Part shown: positions 7,677 through 15,267 of the stretch, piece after piece | Numbering within the stretch: the stretch's first letter is position 1 | Layout of the letters: the number at the start of each line of letters is the position of its first letter | Made by a program: the position numbers and the translations under genes | The notes under the pieces: model-generated | Database searches by the model: none | Seen by the model: only the letters and a program-made list of their open reading frames with translations | What the model was told of the DNA's origin: nothing | NCBI GenBank assembly: GCA_049323795.1 | Contig: JBMOOH010000021.1 | Coordinates: 1-26,363, forward strand | Reading direction: 5' to 3' | Origin: JAOADN01 sp049323795 | GTDB taxonomy: Bacteria > Pseudomonadota > Alphaproteobacteria > Rhodobacterales > Rhodobacteraceae | DNA: 26,363 nt

Positions 7677-8036
7677 CTAGGGTGCCGGCCGCAGGATCTC
7701 GGCCTCGCCCCCGCTGCGGACCGCAATGTGGAAGCAGGTGTGGCGCCCGGTGTGACAGGCCGGTCCGGCCTGATCGACCACGGCCAGAAGCGCATCCCGG
7801 TCGCAGTCGATCCGGAGCTCGACCAGCCGCTGCCGGTGCCCCGATGTCTCGCCCTTGACCCAGAACGACCGCCGCGACCGCGACCAGTAGGTCAGGTCGC
7901 CGGAGGAAAGGGTACGCGCCACCGCCTCGGCGTTCATCCAGGCGAGCATCAGCACCTCGCCCGTCGAACGTTCCTGAGCAATGACGGGGATCAGACCGTT
8001 CGCATCATAGCGGAGAGTCGCGGGATCGAATGGCAC
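7677..8036 (-). CDS. hisI: Phosphoribosyl-AMP cyclohydrolase
   Basis: This cytoplasmic enzyme opens the purine ring of phosphoribosyl-AMP in the third step of histidine synthesis. The 119-residue monofunctional form carries the family signatures NGLIPVIAQ, VLMLAWMN, YWSRSRRSFWVKGETSGH and the metal-binding set D77/C78/D79 (RIDCDRD) plus C94 and C101 (PACHTGRHTCFH). It lacks the HisE pyrophosphohydrolase half found in fused enterobacterial HisIE. The start is GTG (8034-8036), supported by AGGAAAGGA about 8 nt upstream. It is not in a his operon here. It converges with the CNNM gene and is divergent from the Fe-S scaffold gene. Confidence 0.96.
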   Translation of the reverse strand: MPFDPATLRYDANGLIPVIAQERSTGEVLMLAWMNAEAVARTLSSGDLTYWSRSRRSFWVKGETSGHRQRLVELRIDCDRDALLAVVDQAGPACHTGRHTCFHIAVRSGGEAEILRPAP

Positions 8037-8067
8037 GGGCTGGATCCTTTCCTGTCCGGGCGGGATT

Positions 8068-8081
8068 GCCTATCTATAGGC
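8068..8081. promoter_or_regulatory. Short dyad in the hisI / Fe-S scaffold divergent promoter region
   Basis: GCCTATCTATAGGC (8068-8081) has 6-bp perfect inverted arms around a CT centre and contains -10-like TATCTA/CTATAG sequences readable in both directions. It sits about midway between the divergent starts at 8036 and 8118. A promoter or operator role is inferred from position and AT content only. Confidence 0.35.
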
Positions 8082-8117
8082 CGGCGGCGGCAAGCGGAAC
8101 CCCGCCCGGCACGGACC

Positions 8118-8561
8118 ATGAGCGAACCCGACCTCATCAAGCTCTATTCCCAGCGCATCCTCGCCCTGGCTGCGGACATCCCGAACCGGGACCGGCTTGC
8201 CGCTCCGCAGGCAACGGCGCGCAGGCGGTCGCCCCTCTGCGGCTCGACCGTGACGGTCGATCTGGACATCGAGGGCGGGCGCATCGCGCGCTTCGGTCAG
8301 GACGTGCGCGCCTGCGCGCTCGGTCAGGCTTCGGCGGCGGTCGCCGGAGCGGTGATGATCGGGCGGACCAGGGCCGAGGTGGAGCGCGCACGCGACGAAC
8401 TCGCCGCGATGCTGAAGAGCGGCGGCCCGGTGCCGGCCAGGCCCTTCGACGGCTACGAGGCGCTGCTTCCGGCCCGCGACTACCGCAACCGCCACGCCTC
8501 GATCCTGCTCTGTCTCGAGGCGACCGCCGAGGCGATGGCGGCGGCGGAAGCCCGGGGCTGA
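8118..8561 (+). CDS. IscU/NifU-N-like iron-sulfur cluster scaffold protein
   Basis: The 147-residue product resembles the IscU/NifU N-terminal domain, which assembles Fe-S clusters and hands them to apoproteins. Three cysteines fall where the family places its ligands: C41 (SPLCGSTVTVDL), C66 (DVRACALGQASAAV) and C132 (SILLCLEA). In canonical IscU/NifU the first Cys is followed by Gly-Asp; here it is Gly-Ser, so the usual aspartate is missing. The gene is not among isc or suf genes, so it may be a specialised scaffold or an orphan relative; such stand-alone copies occur in Rhodobacterales. ATG 8118 has a weak ribosome-binding site. A GC-rich hairpin follows 14 bp after the stop. Confidence 0.83.
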   Translation: MSEPDLIKLYSQRILALAADIPNRDRLAAPQATARRRSPLCGSTVTVDLDIEGGRIARFGQDVRACALGQASAAVAGAVMIGRTRAEVERARDELAAMLKSGGPVPARPFDGYEALLPARDYRNRHASILLCLEATAEAMAAAEARG

Positions 8562-8574
8562 ACCGGAAAGAAAC

Positions 8575-8605
8575 GGCCGCCGCGCCCGACAGGGCGACGG
8601 CGGCC
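8575..8605 (+). terminator. GC-rich hairpin after the Fe-S scaffold gene
   Basis: GGCCGCCGCGCCC (8575-8587) pairs with GGGCGACGGCGGCC (8592-8605) with a single bulge and a tiny loop. It starts 14 bp after the stop. There is no T-run, so it may act as a Rho-assisted or mRNA-stabilising end rather than a classical intrinsic terminator. From here to 8773 no gene is visible; the stretch includes a 14-bp-period duplication of CCCTGCCGCAGAC (8631-8643 and 8645-8657). Confidence 0.5.
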
Positions 8606-8773
8606 AGTGACGCGATCTTCGGTGGCCGGCCCCTGCCGCAGACCCCCTGCCGCAGACGATGCGGGGACAGATCTGCAGGGTCGGGACGGGCAGTCAGCCG
8701 ACGGGCACACGAAGCAGGGGACCGGTGCGCCGTACGGGGGCCGGGCGAAGGACCGCGAGGCAGGACAGGACGT

Positions 8774-8905
8774 TCAGATCACTTCTGGCAGGTGCAGCGC
8801 CGCGATCAGCAACGCCACCAGAAGTCCAAGCCCGAGAAGATCCTCGACCAGGGTTTCCGACAGACGCTCGAGCAGCGGGGGCTCGCGGTCTTCACTCTGC
8901 ATCAT
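8774..8905 (-). CDS. Small membrane protein (43 aa), function unknown
   Basis: The product begins MMQSEDREPPLLERLSETL and ends with one hydrophobic helix (about residues 22-40, EDLLGLGLLVALLIAALHL). It would be a small protein with an acidic cytoplasmic head and C-terminal membrane anchor. ATG 8905 has a good ribosome-binding site (AAGGGAG, about 7 nt upstream). An in-frame ATG 13 codons further up (8944) has none. The 107 bp between it and the recG stop are unusually AT-rich for this genome, suggesting an independent promoter, though I see no clean -35/-10 pair. No family is recognised. It may be a real sORF missed by standard annotation. Confidence 0.6.
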   Translation of the reverse strand: MMQSEDREPPLLERLSETLVEDLLGLGLLVALLIAALHLPEVI

Positions 8906-9012
8906 GGTCCGGCTCCCTTGGTGTGTCTTGTGTTGTGTTGCCATTTTGTTCTCATTATCGGAGGGCGAAGTAAAGAACTTTTTGGCAACTTCCGCCGATA
9001 GCATGCGGAACC

Positions 9013-11100
9013 TCACCCGATACGGATCATTCGCACCGCCCGGTCCTGCTCGGTCAGCCACAACAGCACCCTTGCCGCCCGCCCGCGCGGCCCCGTCAGG
9101 TCCGGATCGGCCGCGAGGAGCGCGCGCGCATCGCTCTGGGCAAGCGCCATCAGGTCGGCCTGCCGTTCGAGATCGGCGATGCGAAAGCGCGGGAGTCCCG
9201 ACTGGGCCGTTCCGATCAGGTCGCCGGCGCCCCGCATGGCGAGATCCTCCTCGGCGATGCGGAAGCCGTCCTCGGTCTCGCGCAGGAGCGACAGCCGCCG
9301 TTCGGCCGGCGCCGAGAGGGGCGGGCTGTAGAGCATGAGGCAGGTCGAGTCCCCGCTCCCCCGCCCCACCCGGCCGCGGAGCTGGTGAAGCTGGGCGAGG
9401 CCGAAGGTATCGGCGCGCTCGATCACCATGATCGTCGCCTCGGGGACGTTGACGCCGACTTCGATCACCGTCGTGGCGACAAGGACGCGGGTGCGTCCGG
9501 CGACGAAATCGGCCATAGCCGCGTCCTTCTCGGCCGCGGGCATCTGGCCGTGGACAAGTCCGACGACGCCGTCGCCGAGCGCCCCGCGAAGGACGCGGAA
9601 CCTGTCCTCGGCCGCCGTCAGGTCCACCGCCTCGCTTTCCTCGACGAGCGGGCACACCCAGTAGGCGCGCCTGCCGTCGGCGACTGCACGGGCCAGATGG
9701 GCGACGACCTCGCCGATCCGCTGCGTGGCGACGAGCGCCGTCCTGACCGGCCTTCGTCCGGGTGGCTTCTCGTCGAGTACGCTCACATCCATGTCGCCAT
9801 AGCTCGCCAGCGCCAGACTGCGCGGAATGGGCGTCGCCGTCATCACCAGAACATCCGCCACCTCGCCCTTTGCGCCCAGTTCCATGCGCTGCGCGACGCC
9901 GAAGCGGTGCTGCTCGTCCACGACGGCAAGCCGAAGGTCGCGGAACTCGACGTCCTTCTGGAACACCGCGTGCGTGCCGATCAGGACGGCGGTGCCGCCC
10001 GACGCCAGCGCAGCCAGCTTCGCCGCCCGCTCGGCCCCCCTGTCGCGACCAGTCAGGAGGGCGATGCGGACCCCTGCCGCCGCGGCGAGGGGGGCGAGAC
10101 TCTCGAGGTGCTGGCGGGCGAGAATCTCGGTCGGCGCCATCAGCACGCCCTGCCCTCCCGCCTCGACGGCGACGAGGAGTGCCAGGAAGGCCACGAGCGT
10201 CTTGCCGGAGCCGACATCGCCTTGCAGAAGCCGGTTCATCCTTTGCCCGGATGCCATGTCCGCGGCGATCTCGGCGAGCGCGCGGGCCTGCGCGCCGGTC
10301 ATCGGGAACGGCAGCGATCCGATCACCCTGCGCTGCAACCCGCCGGTGCCGAGCGACGGGCGCCCCTTGCCGCGCCTCATCGACGCCCGTGCCAGGGCGA
10401 GGCCGATCTGGTGGGCCATGAACTCGTCATAGGCCAGGCGCACCCGGGCAGGCGCATGGGCGGCCAGGTCGTCCGGTCCCGCCGGAGCGTGGACGGCGAG
10501 AACGGCCCTCCGCCAGTCGGGCCAGCCTTCCCGCGCAAGAAGCGCGGGGTCGATCCACTCGTCCAGGGCCGGAACCCGCTGCAGCATCGAGCGCACCGCG
10601 CGCGTCACCTGCCGCAGGGCCAGCCCCGTCGTCAGAGGATAGACCGGCTCGAACGGGGCAAGTGTCGCCGCCTCGTCGGGCCGCAGGATGTGGTCGGGAT
10701 GGACCATCTGGGCGATGCCGTCGAAAAGCTCGATCCTGCCGGACACGATGCGCCGCTGGCCGGTGGGAAGCTGGCGTGCCAGCGTCTCGGGGCGGGCGTG
10801 GAAGAAGACGATCTGGAACTCGGTCGCCGCGTCGCGCACGGTCACGCGCGACGGCCCGCCCTTGCGCCGCGCCGGGGCATGCGCACCAACCGTGACCTCG
10901 ACGGTCACGGTCGCCGGCGGCACGACCTCGCGGATGGACCGCCGCAGGCTGCGGTCGGTACCCGCATAGGGAAGCGTGAACAGAAGATCGCGCGGCCGCA
11001 GGATCCCCATCTGCGCGAACAGTTCCGCAGTGCGCGGACCGACACCGTCCAGCGTGTCGATCCCCGCGAACAGCGGGAAGAGGACGGGCGGCCGGCTCAT
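9013..11100 (-). CDS. recG: ATP-dependent DNA helicase RecG
   Basis: RecG remodels stalled replication forks and branched recombination intermediates. From ATG 11100 the protein is 695 residues, the usual length. An N-terminal wedge/OB region (about 1-240) contains the helix-hairpin-like LDGVGPRTAELFAQMGI. Helicase domain 1 has Walker A GDVGSGKT (residues 294-301) and DEQH (395-398); domain 2 includes VLVATTVIEVGVNVPEATIMVIE and QLRGRVGRGS. The reading frame is open further upstream, but that segment overlaps ligA. The ATG overlaps the ligA stop by 4 bp (ATGA, 11097-11100), so recG is translated as the second gene of a ligA-recG unit. Confidence 0.97.
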   Translation of the reverse strand: MSRPPVLFPLFAGIDTLDGVGPRTAELFAQMGILRPRDLLFTLPYAGTDRSLRRSIREVVPPATVTVEVTVGAHAPARRKGGPSRVTVRDAATEFQIVFFHARPETLARQLPTGQRRIVSGRIELFDGIAQMVHPDHILRPDEAATLAPFEPVYPLTTGLALRQVTRAVRSMLQRVPALDEWIDPALLAREGWPDWRRAVLAVHAPAGPDDLAAHAPARVRLAYDEFMAHQIGLALARASMRRGKGRPSLGTGGLQRRVIGSLPFPMTGAQARALAEIAADMASGQRMNRLLQGDVGSGKTLVAFLALLVAVEAGGQGVLMAPTEILARQHLESLAPLAAAAGVRIALLTGRDRGAERAAKLAALASGGTAVLIGTHAVFQKDVEFRDLRLAVVDEQHRFGVAQRMELGAKGEVADVLVMTATPIPRSLALASYGDMDVSVLDEKPPGRRPVRTALVATQRIGEVVAHLARAVADGRRAYWVCPLVEESEAVDLTAAEDRFRVLRGALGDGVVGLVHGQMPAAEKDAAMADFVAGRTRVLVATTVIEVGVNVPEATIMVIERADTFGLAQLHQLRGRVGRGSGDSTCLMLYSPPLSAPAERRLSLLRETEDGFRIAEEDLAMRGAGDLIGTAQSGLPRFRIADLERQADLMALAQSDARALLAADPDLTGPRGRAARVLLWLTEQDRAVRMIRIG

Positions 11101-13379
11101 CCCCCGATCAGCGCGATCCACGCCGCTTCGTCGATGATCCTGACGCCCAGACGCTCGGCCTCTCTGGCCTTCGATCCGGCCCCGGGCCCCGCCACCAGAA
11201 GGTCGGTCCGTGCCGAAACCGACCCGGCGACCTTCGCCCCCATCGCCTCGGCCCGGGCCTTCGCCTCGGCCCGGGTCATCTTTTCCAGTGTGCCGGTGAA
11301 CACCACGGTCAGTCCCGCCACGGGGCTGCCCGCGATGTCGGCCCGCGCGACCGGCTCGATTTCGGACAGCTCGGCGACGAGCCGTCCGACCGAGGCGCGT
11401 TCGCGGTCCTGACCGAGGGTCGTGACAACCGAGGCGGCGAGCGTCTCGCCCACTCCGTCGATCGACAGGAGATCGGCCCATTCCGGCCCCTCGCCGACCC
11501 GCGCCGCCCGCATCGCGCCAAAGAACGCATCCCAGCTCGCGTAATGCCGCGCGAGGATGCCGGCGGCCGCTTCGCCGACATGACGGATCCCGAGCGCGAA
11601 GATCATCCTGGCAAGGGGGATGCGCCGGCGGTCGTCGATGGCGCGGAAGAGGTTGCCCGCCGACCGCTCACCCCAGCCGGGGTGGTCCTTCAGGGGAAGG
11701 CGCGAAAGCGCGTCGTAGCGCCCGGCGAAGGCCACCCGGTCGAATGCGTCGAGCCCGGCCGCCTCCGCAAGCCGCGCCTCGTGCTCGCCGCGGGTTTCGC
11801 CGCCCCCGGGCCCGAGAACCTCAGAAGCCGCGACGAGCGCCTTGGCCCCCTGCCGGTCGCGCGCCGCGAGCGTGAAGATGTCGGCGGGCTCGCGGATCCA
11901 GCCGAGCAGGTGGAACTGCTCGATCTGTCTGGCCCCCAGACCCTCGATGTCGAAGGCCGCGCGGCTGACGAAGTGCCTGAGCTTCTCGACCGCCTGCGCG
12001 GGGCAGATGAGCCCGCCCGTGCAGCGGCGCACCGCATCGCCGGGCTCGCGGATCGCGTCGGACCCGCATTCGGGGCAGCGATCGGGAAAGCGGTAGGGCT
12101 GCGCGCCCTCGGGTCGGGCCGACAGATCCACATCCGCGATCTTGGGGATCACGTCCCCCGCGCGGTAGACCTGCACGCGGTCTCCCACCCGGATGTCCCT
12201 GCCGCCGCGGATTTCCTCTCCGCTCGCGCTCCGGCCGGCGATGTAGTCCTCGTTGTGCAGCGTGGCGTTCTGGACGACGACACCGCCCACCGTCACCGGC
12301 GTGAGCCGCGCGACAGGCGAAAGCGCACCGGTCCGGCCGACCTGGATGTCGATGGCCTCGAGCCGCGTCCAGGCGAGTTCGGCGGGAAACTTGTGTGCGA
12401 TCGCCCATCTGGGGGTTGTGGACCGGAACCCCAGCCGCGCCTGGAGCGCAAGGTCGTCCACCTTGTAGACCACGCCGTCGATGTCGTAGCCGAGAAAGGC
12501 CCGTTCCGACTCGAGCGCCTGCCAGACCTCGAGCAGCGCCCGGGGACCGTCGCAGAGGCGTGTCCGGTCGTTCGTCGGAAACCCGAGCGCGCGCAACCGG
12601 GCCAGCGCGCCGGATTGCGTCCGGGCGAGCGGTGCCGAGACCTCTCCCCAGGAATAGGCGAAGAACCGCAGCGGGCGCGACGCGGTGACCGAGGGGTCGA
12701 GCTGGCGCAGGCTTCCGGCCGCGGCGTTGCGCGGATTGGCGAAGCTCCGGCCCCCGTCCGCGGCGGCCCGCGCGTTCAGGCGGGCGAAATCGGGGGAGGT
12801 CATGTAGACCTCGCCGCGGACTTCCAGAACCTCGGGCGGGTTCGCGGCCGGGTTCAGCCGGTGCGGAATGTCGCGGATCGTGAGGGCGTTCGCGGTCACG
12901 TTCTCGCCCGTCTCGCCGTCACCCCGCGTGGCGGCCTGGACCAAGTGCCCGCCCTCGTAACGCAGGGACAGCGACAGTCCGTCGATCTTCGGTTCGGCCG
13001 TGTAGGCGAGCGGCGCGTCCGGCGGAAGGTTCAGGTATTTCCTGATGCGGTCGTCGAACTCGGCGATCTCCTCGGGCGCGAAGGCGTTCCCGAGGCTCAG
13101 CATGCGGACGCGGTGGCGGACCTTGGCGAAGGTCTCGGACGGCGATGCCCCGATGGCGGCTGTCGGGCTGTCGATCGAGGCAAGCGCCGGGAAGCGGGAC
13201 TCGATGGCGGCGAGACGGCGCTTCTTCGCGTCATACTCGGCATCGGTCATCACCGGCGCGTCGAGCATGTGATAGGCCCGGTCGGCCGCCCGCAGGGCGG
13301 CCGCCAGTGCCCCGGCCTCGGCGGCGGCCTCGTCTTCGGTGAGCTGCGCGACTTCCGATGCCGGCTTGCCCGATGCCAT
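11097..13379 (-). CDS. ligA: NAD-dependent DNA ligase LigA
   Basis: LigA seals nicks during replication and repair using NAD. From ATG 13379 it is 760 residues, slightly longer than many LigA proteins. Domain order is normal: Ia domain (YHMLDAPVMTDAEYD), adenylation domain with catalytic K131 (AEPKIDG), OB fold, a four-cysteine zinc finger (CPECGSDAIREPGDAVRRCTGGLIC), helix-hairpin-helix repeats, and a C-terminal BRCT domain (about 685-760, VAGLTVVFTGTLEKMTRAEAKARAE). GGGAGGT lies about 7 nt before ATG 13379 and fixes this start. A longer open frame to 13532 runs through a 15-bp tandem repeat and is not supported. It is coupled to recG downstream. Confidence 0.97.
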   Translation of the reverse strand: MASGKPASEVAQLTEDEAAAEAGALAAALRAADRAYHMLDAPVMTDAEYDAKKRRLAAIESRFPALASIDSPTAAIGASPSETFAKVRHRVRMLSLGNAFAPEEIAEFDDRIRKYLNLPPDAPLAYTAEPKIDGLSLSLRYEGGHLVQAATRGDGETGENVTANALTIRDIPHRLNPAANPPEVLEVRGEVYMTSPDFARLNARAAADGGRSFANPRNAAAGSLRQLDPSVTASRPLRFFAYSWGEVSAPLARTQSGALARLRALGFPTNDRTRLCDGPRALLEVWQALESERAFLGYDIDGVVYKVDDLALQARLGFRSTTPRWAIAHKFPAELAWTRLEAIDIQVGRTGALSPVARLTPVTVGGVVVQNATLHNEDYIAGRSASGEEIRGGRDIRVGDRVQVYRAGDVIPKIADVDLSARPEGAQPYRFPDRCPECGSDAIREPGDAVRRCTGGLICPAQAVEKLRHFVSRAAFDIEGLGARQIEQFHLLGWIREPADIFTLAARDRQGAKALVAASEVLGPGGGETRGEHEARLAEAAGLDAFDRVAFAGRYDALSRLPLKDHPGWGERSAGNLFRAIDDRRRIPLARMIFALGIRHVGEAAAGILARHYASWDAFFGAMRAARVGEGPEWADLLSIDGVGETLAASVVTTLGQDRERASVGRLVAELSEIEPVARADIAGSPVAGLTVVFTGTLEKMTRAEAKARAEAMGAKVAGSVSARTDLLVAGPGAGSKAREAERLGVRIIDEAAWIALIGG

Positions 13380-13427
13380 GGACCGACCTCCCGCAAAGGC
13401 TGCGGGGGAAGTCATAGGTTCGCGCGG

Positions 13428-13472
13428 CGCCAGCGTCCAGACCGCCAGCGTCCAGACCGCCAGCGTCCAGAC
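13428..13472. repeat. 15-bp tandem repeat, 3 perfect copies
   Basis: CGCCAGCGTCCAGAC repeats three times (13428-13442, 13443-13457, 13458-13472) about 50 bp upstream of ligA, probably in its promoter/leader region. Confidence 0.95.
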
Positions 13473-13920
13473 CACCCGCCGGACCATCCGCCGGTCCGGC
13501 GCAGCCGGGTCTCGCTTCCGGTTCTCGCGCACGTCGCCGGCGGATGAAGGACGCCGCCGCGGCCGGAGAGACGGTGCGGGAAGAACCTCGGCCCCGTGCG
13601 GGGGCAGAGCAAGCAGAGACGGGGGGGGGCCGGACGCCTGCGAACCGGTACCGGGACTGCGACGACACTCCTCGACGCAAGCGGGTGTCAGGGGGCGCGC
13701 GCCCGGCGGTGTCCGTGCCGGGGCACGCGGCCGGGTTCGGGCGGGGTCGCGGAACCGGGTTCGGGCCAGACGGGAGCGTGCCCGACGCCGGATCGTTCCG
13801 GACCGGGGGCGCGCCGGAGGAGCGTGCGGCCGCTGTCTGCCCCCGGCGGCCTGGCGGCTTGCCGCGGCAGGCGCGATGCGAGAGCGGGCATGGCGGCGGG
13901 TCGTGGCGTGGAGCGGGCGG

Positions 13921-13967
13921 TCCCAGGGCGGTCTCCCAGGGCGGTCTCCCAGGGCGGTCTCCCAGGG
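13921..13967. repeat. 13-bp tandem repeat, 3.6 perfect copies
   Basis: TCCCAGGGCGGTC repeats at 13921-13933, 13934-13946 and 13947-13959, followed by a partial copy (13960-13967). It lies in the ligA-ctrA non-coding interval; the unit length is not a multiple of 3, consistent with non-coding sequence. Confidence 0.95.
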
Positions 13968-14075
13968 AGCGGGAGGGACGCGGCCGTCAGGGCGCAGAGG
14001 CGTTCCCGGCGGGCACGCGCGCGGTTCGCGCGGTTGGGGAGGAGGAAGGGGGAACGCGTTCGGCGGGGGGCCTGA

Positions 14076-14114
14076 CAGACGGACCCGTCAGACGGACCCG
14101 TCAGACGGAACCGT
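14076..14114. repeat. 13-bp tandem repeat, 3 copies
   Basis: CAGACGGACCCGT occurs at 14076-14088 and 14089-14101, and with one change at 14102-14114. Each unit contains a small dyad (ACGG..CCGT), so the array could form several alternative short hairpins. Confidence 0.93.
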
Positions 14115-14165
14115 CCAGGCGGGCCCCGCAAAGGCTCGGCCTCGGGCGGGGCCTGCGGGCGCCGT

Positions 14166-14196
14166 TCACGGGGCGACCCTCGTCACGGGGCGACCC
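14166..14196. repeat. 14-bp direct repeat, 17-bp period
   Basis: TCACGGGGCGACCC is present at 14166-14179 and 14183-14196, separated by 3 bp. It belongs to the same repeat-rich interval upstream (in + coordinates) of the ctrA stop codon. Confidence 0.9.
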
Positions 14197-14315
14197 GGGC
14201 CTGCCTTCCAGCCGGGTCGACCCGGTCAGTTTCACCCGGCCGCAGCCGTCCGTCAAACCGCCGCCGCGGATGTGGAAGCACCGTGCGCGGGCGTCACGTC
14301 CGCACGGCCCCAGCC

Positions 14316-14382
14316 GCCCGGCCGCAGAGCCCCGCCCGGCCGCAGAGCCGCGACGGCTCAGGCCCCGATCGGCTCAGGCCCC
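14316..14382. repeat. Two adjacent direct repeats at the ctrA 3' end
   Basis: GCCCGGCCGCAGAGCC occurs at 14316-14331 and 14334-14349 (18-bp period). GGCTCAGGCCCC occurs at 14355-14366 and 14371-14382 (16-bp period), the second copy running over the ctrA stop codon (14374-14376). The duplication may have affected the last codons or the downstream end of ctrA. Confidence 0.88.
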
Positions 14383-15087
14383 CACGGCCAGTCGGCGCGA
14401 CACCTCGCTCGGGGCGGGATCCCGCAGCACATAGCCCCTGCCCCACACCGTCTCGATGTAGTTGTCCCCCCCGGTCGCTTCGGCCAGTTTCTTCCGGAGC
14501 TTGCAGATGAAGACGTCAATGATCTTCAGCTCCGGCTCGTCCATGCCGCCGTAGAGGTGGTTCAGGAACATCTCCTTGGTCAGGGTGGTCCCCTTGCGGA
14601 GCGACAGAAGCTCGAGCATCTGGTATTCCTTACCGGTCAGGTGGACCGTCGCGCCCTCCACGTCCACCGTCTTGGCATCGAGGTTGACCGCCACCTTGCC
14701 GGTGCGGATGATCGATTGCGCATGGCCCTTCGAGCGGCGGATGATGGCGTGGATGCGCGCCACAAGCTCCTCTCGGTGGAAGGGCTTCGTCATGTAGTCG
14801 TCCGCGCCGAACCCGAAGCCCCTGAGCTTGTTGTCGGTGTCGTCCGCACCCGAGAGGATGAGGATCGGCGTCGCGACCTTGGCCAGACGCAGCTGGCGCA
14901 GAACGTCATGACCGTTCATGTCGGGCAGGTTGAGGTCGAGAAGGATCAGGTCGTAATCGTAGAGCTTGGCGAGGTCGATCCCCTCTTCGCCGAGGTCCGT
15001 GCAGTACACGTTCAGGTTCGCATGGGTCAGCATCAGTTCGATGCTGCGCGAGGTGGTCGGATCGTCCTCCACCAAGAGTATGCGCAT
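14374..15087 (-). CDS. ctrA: Cell-cycle response regulator CtrA
   Basis: CtrA is the OmpR-type master response regulator of alphaproteobacteria. In Caulobacter it controls replication and division; in Rhodobacterales it mainly controls motility, gene transfer agents, quorum-linked and DNA-repair functions. The 237-residue protein has a receiver domain (1-120) with acidic pocket E7-D8-D9, phospho-acceptor D51 (LLDLNLPDMNG) and KPF near residue 105. A winged-helix domain follows (about 125-230; LTGKEYQMLELLSLRKGTTLTKEMFLNHLYGGMDEPELKIIDVFICKLRKKL ... VWGRGYVLRDP). That extended recognition region is highly characteristic of CtrA. Its upstream region holds a CtrA-like box, suggesting autoregulation. 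The kinase and phosphotransferase are not in this window. Confidence 0.98.
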   Translation of the reverse strand: MRILLVEDDPTTSRSIELMLTHANLNVYCTDLGEEGIDLAKLYDYDLILLDLNLPDMNGHDVLRQLRLAKVATPILILSGADDTDNKLRGFGFGADDYMTKPFHREELVARIHAIIRRSKGHAQSIIRTGKVAVNLDAKTVDVEGATVHLTGKEYQMLELLSLRKGTTLTKEMFLNHLYGGMDEPELKIIDVFICKLRKKLAEATGGDNYIETVWGRGYVLRDPAPSEVSRRLAVGA

Positions 15088-15135
15088 GGCACGGTCCCCG
15101 CATTAAGGTCTTGCTCAGACCGACACTCGCCCAAA

Positions 15136-15155
15136 ATGGTTAATCAGCCGTTACC
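15136..15155. promoter_or_regulatory. CtrA-like binding site upstream of ctrA
   Basis: TTAA-TCAGCCG-TTACC (15140-15155) matches the CtrA consensus TTAA-N7-TTAAC at all but one of its nine fixed positions. On the minus strand the same place reads TTAACCAT (15143-15136), a known CtrA half-site form. It lies about 50-70 bp before the ctrA start, the right place for autoregulation. The match is by eye; binding is inferred. Confidence 0.55.
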
Positions 15156-15267
15156 CGTGTATACGGTGCGCCTCGCTCACGCGAAAGTTGCTTCGGCAGT
15201 CCGCCGGCCCTGGCCGGGCTCCTGGCGCAACGCTGCGCGCGCCGCCTGCCAGACGGCCGCCGGCCAG

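Larger units (their letters stand above)
13473..14373. other. About 0.9 kb between ligA and ctrA without a recognisable gene
   Basis: With the preceding repeat, 13380-14373 (994 bp) separates ctrA from ligA. Long open frames cross it on both strands, but they are typical of very high GC DNA: the translations are Arg/Gly/Pro/Ala-rich with no domain, and no start has a good ribosome-binding site. What it does contain is a series of unrelated short tandem duplications at 13921-13967, 14076-14114, 14166-14196, 14316-14349 and 14355-14382. I see no RNA gene and no CRISPR. In a compact bacterial genome an interval this large inside a core-gene cluster is unusual. Confidence 0.6.

Noticed and set aside
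13921..14382. CRISPR array
   Set aside because: The repeats are direct tandems of 12-16 bp with no regular unique spacers, and each cluster has a different unit; no cas genes are present.
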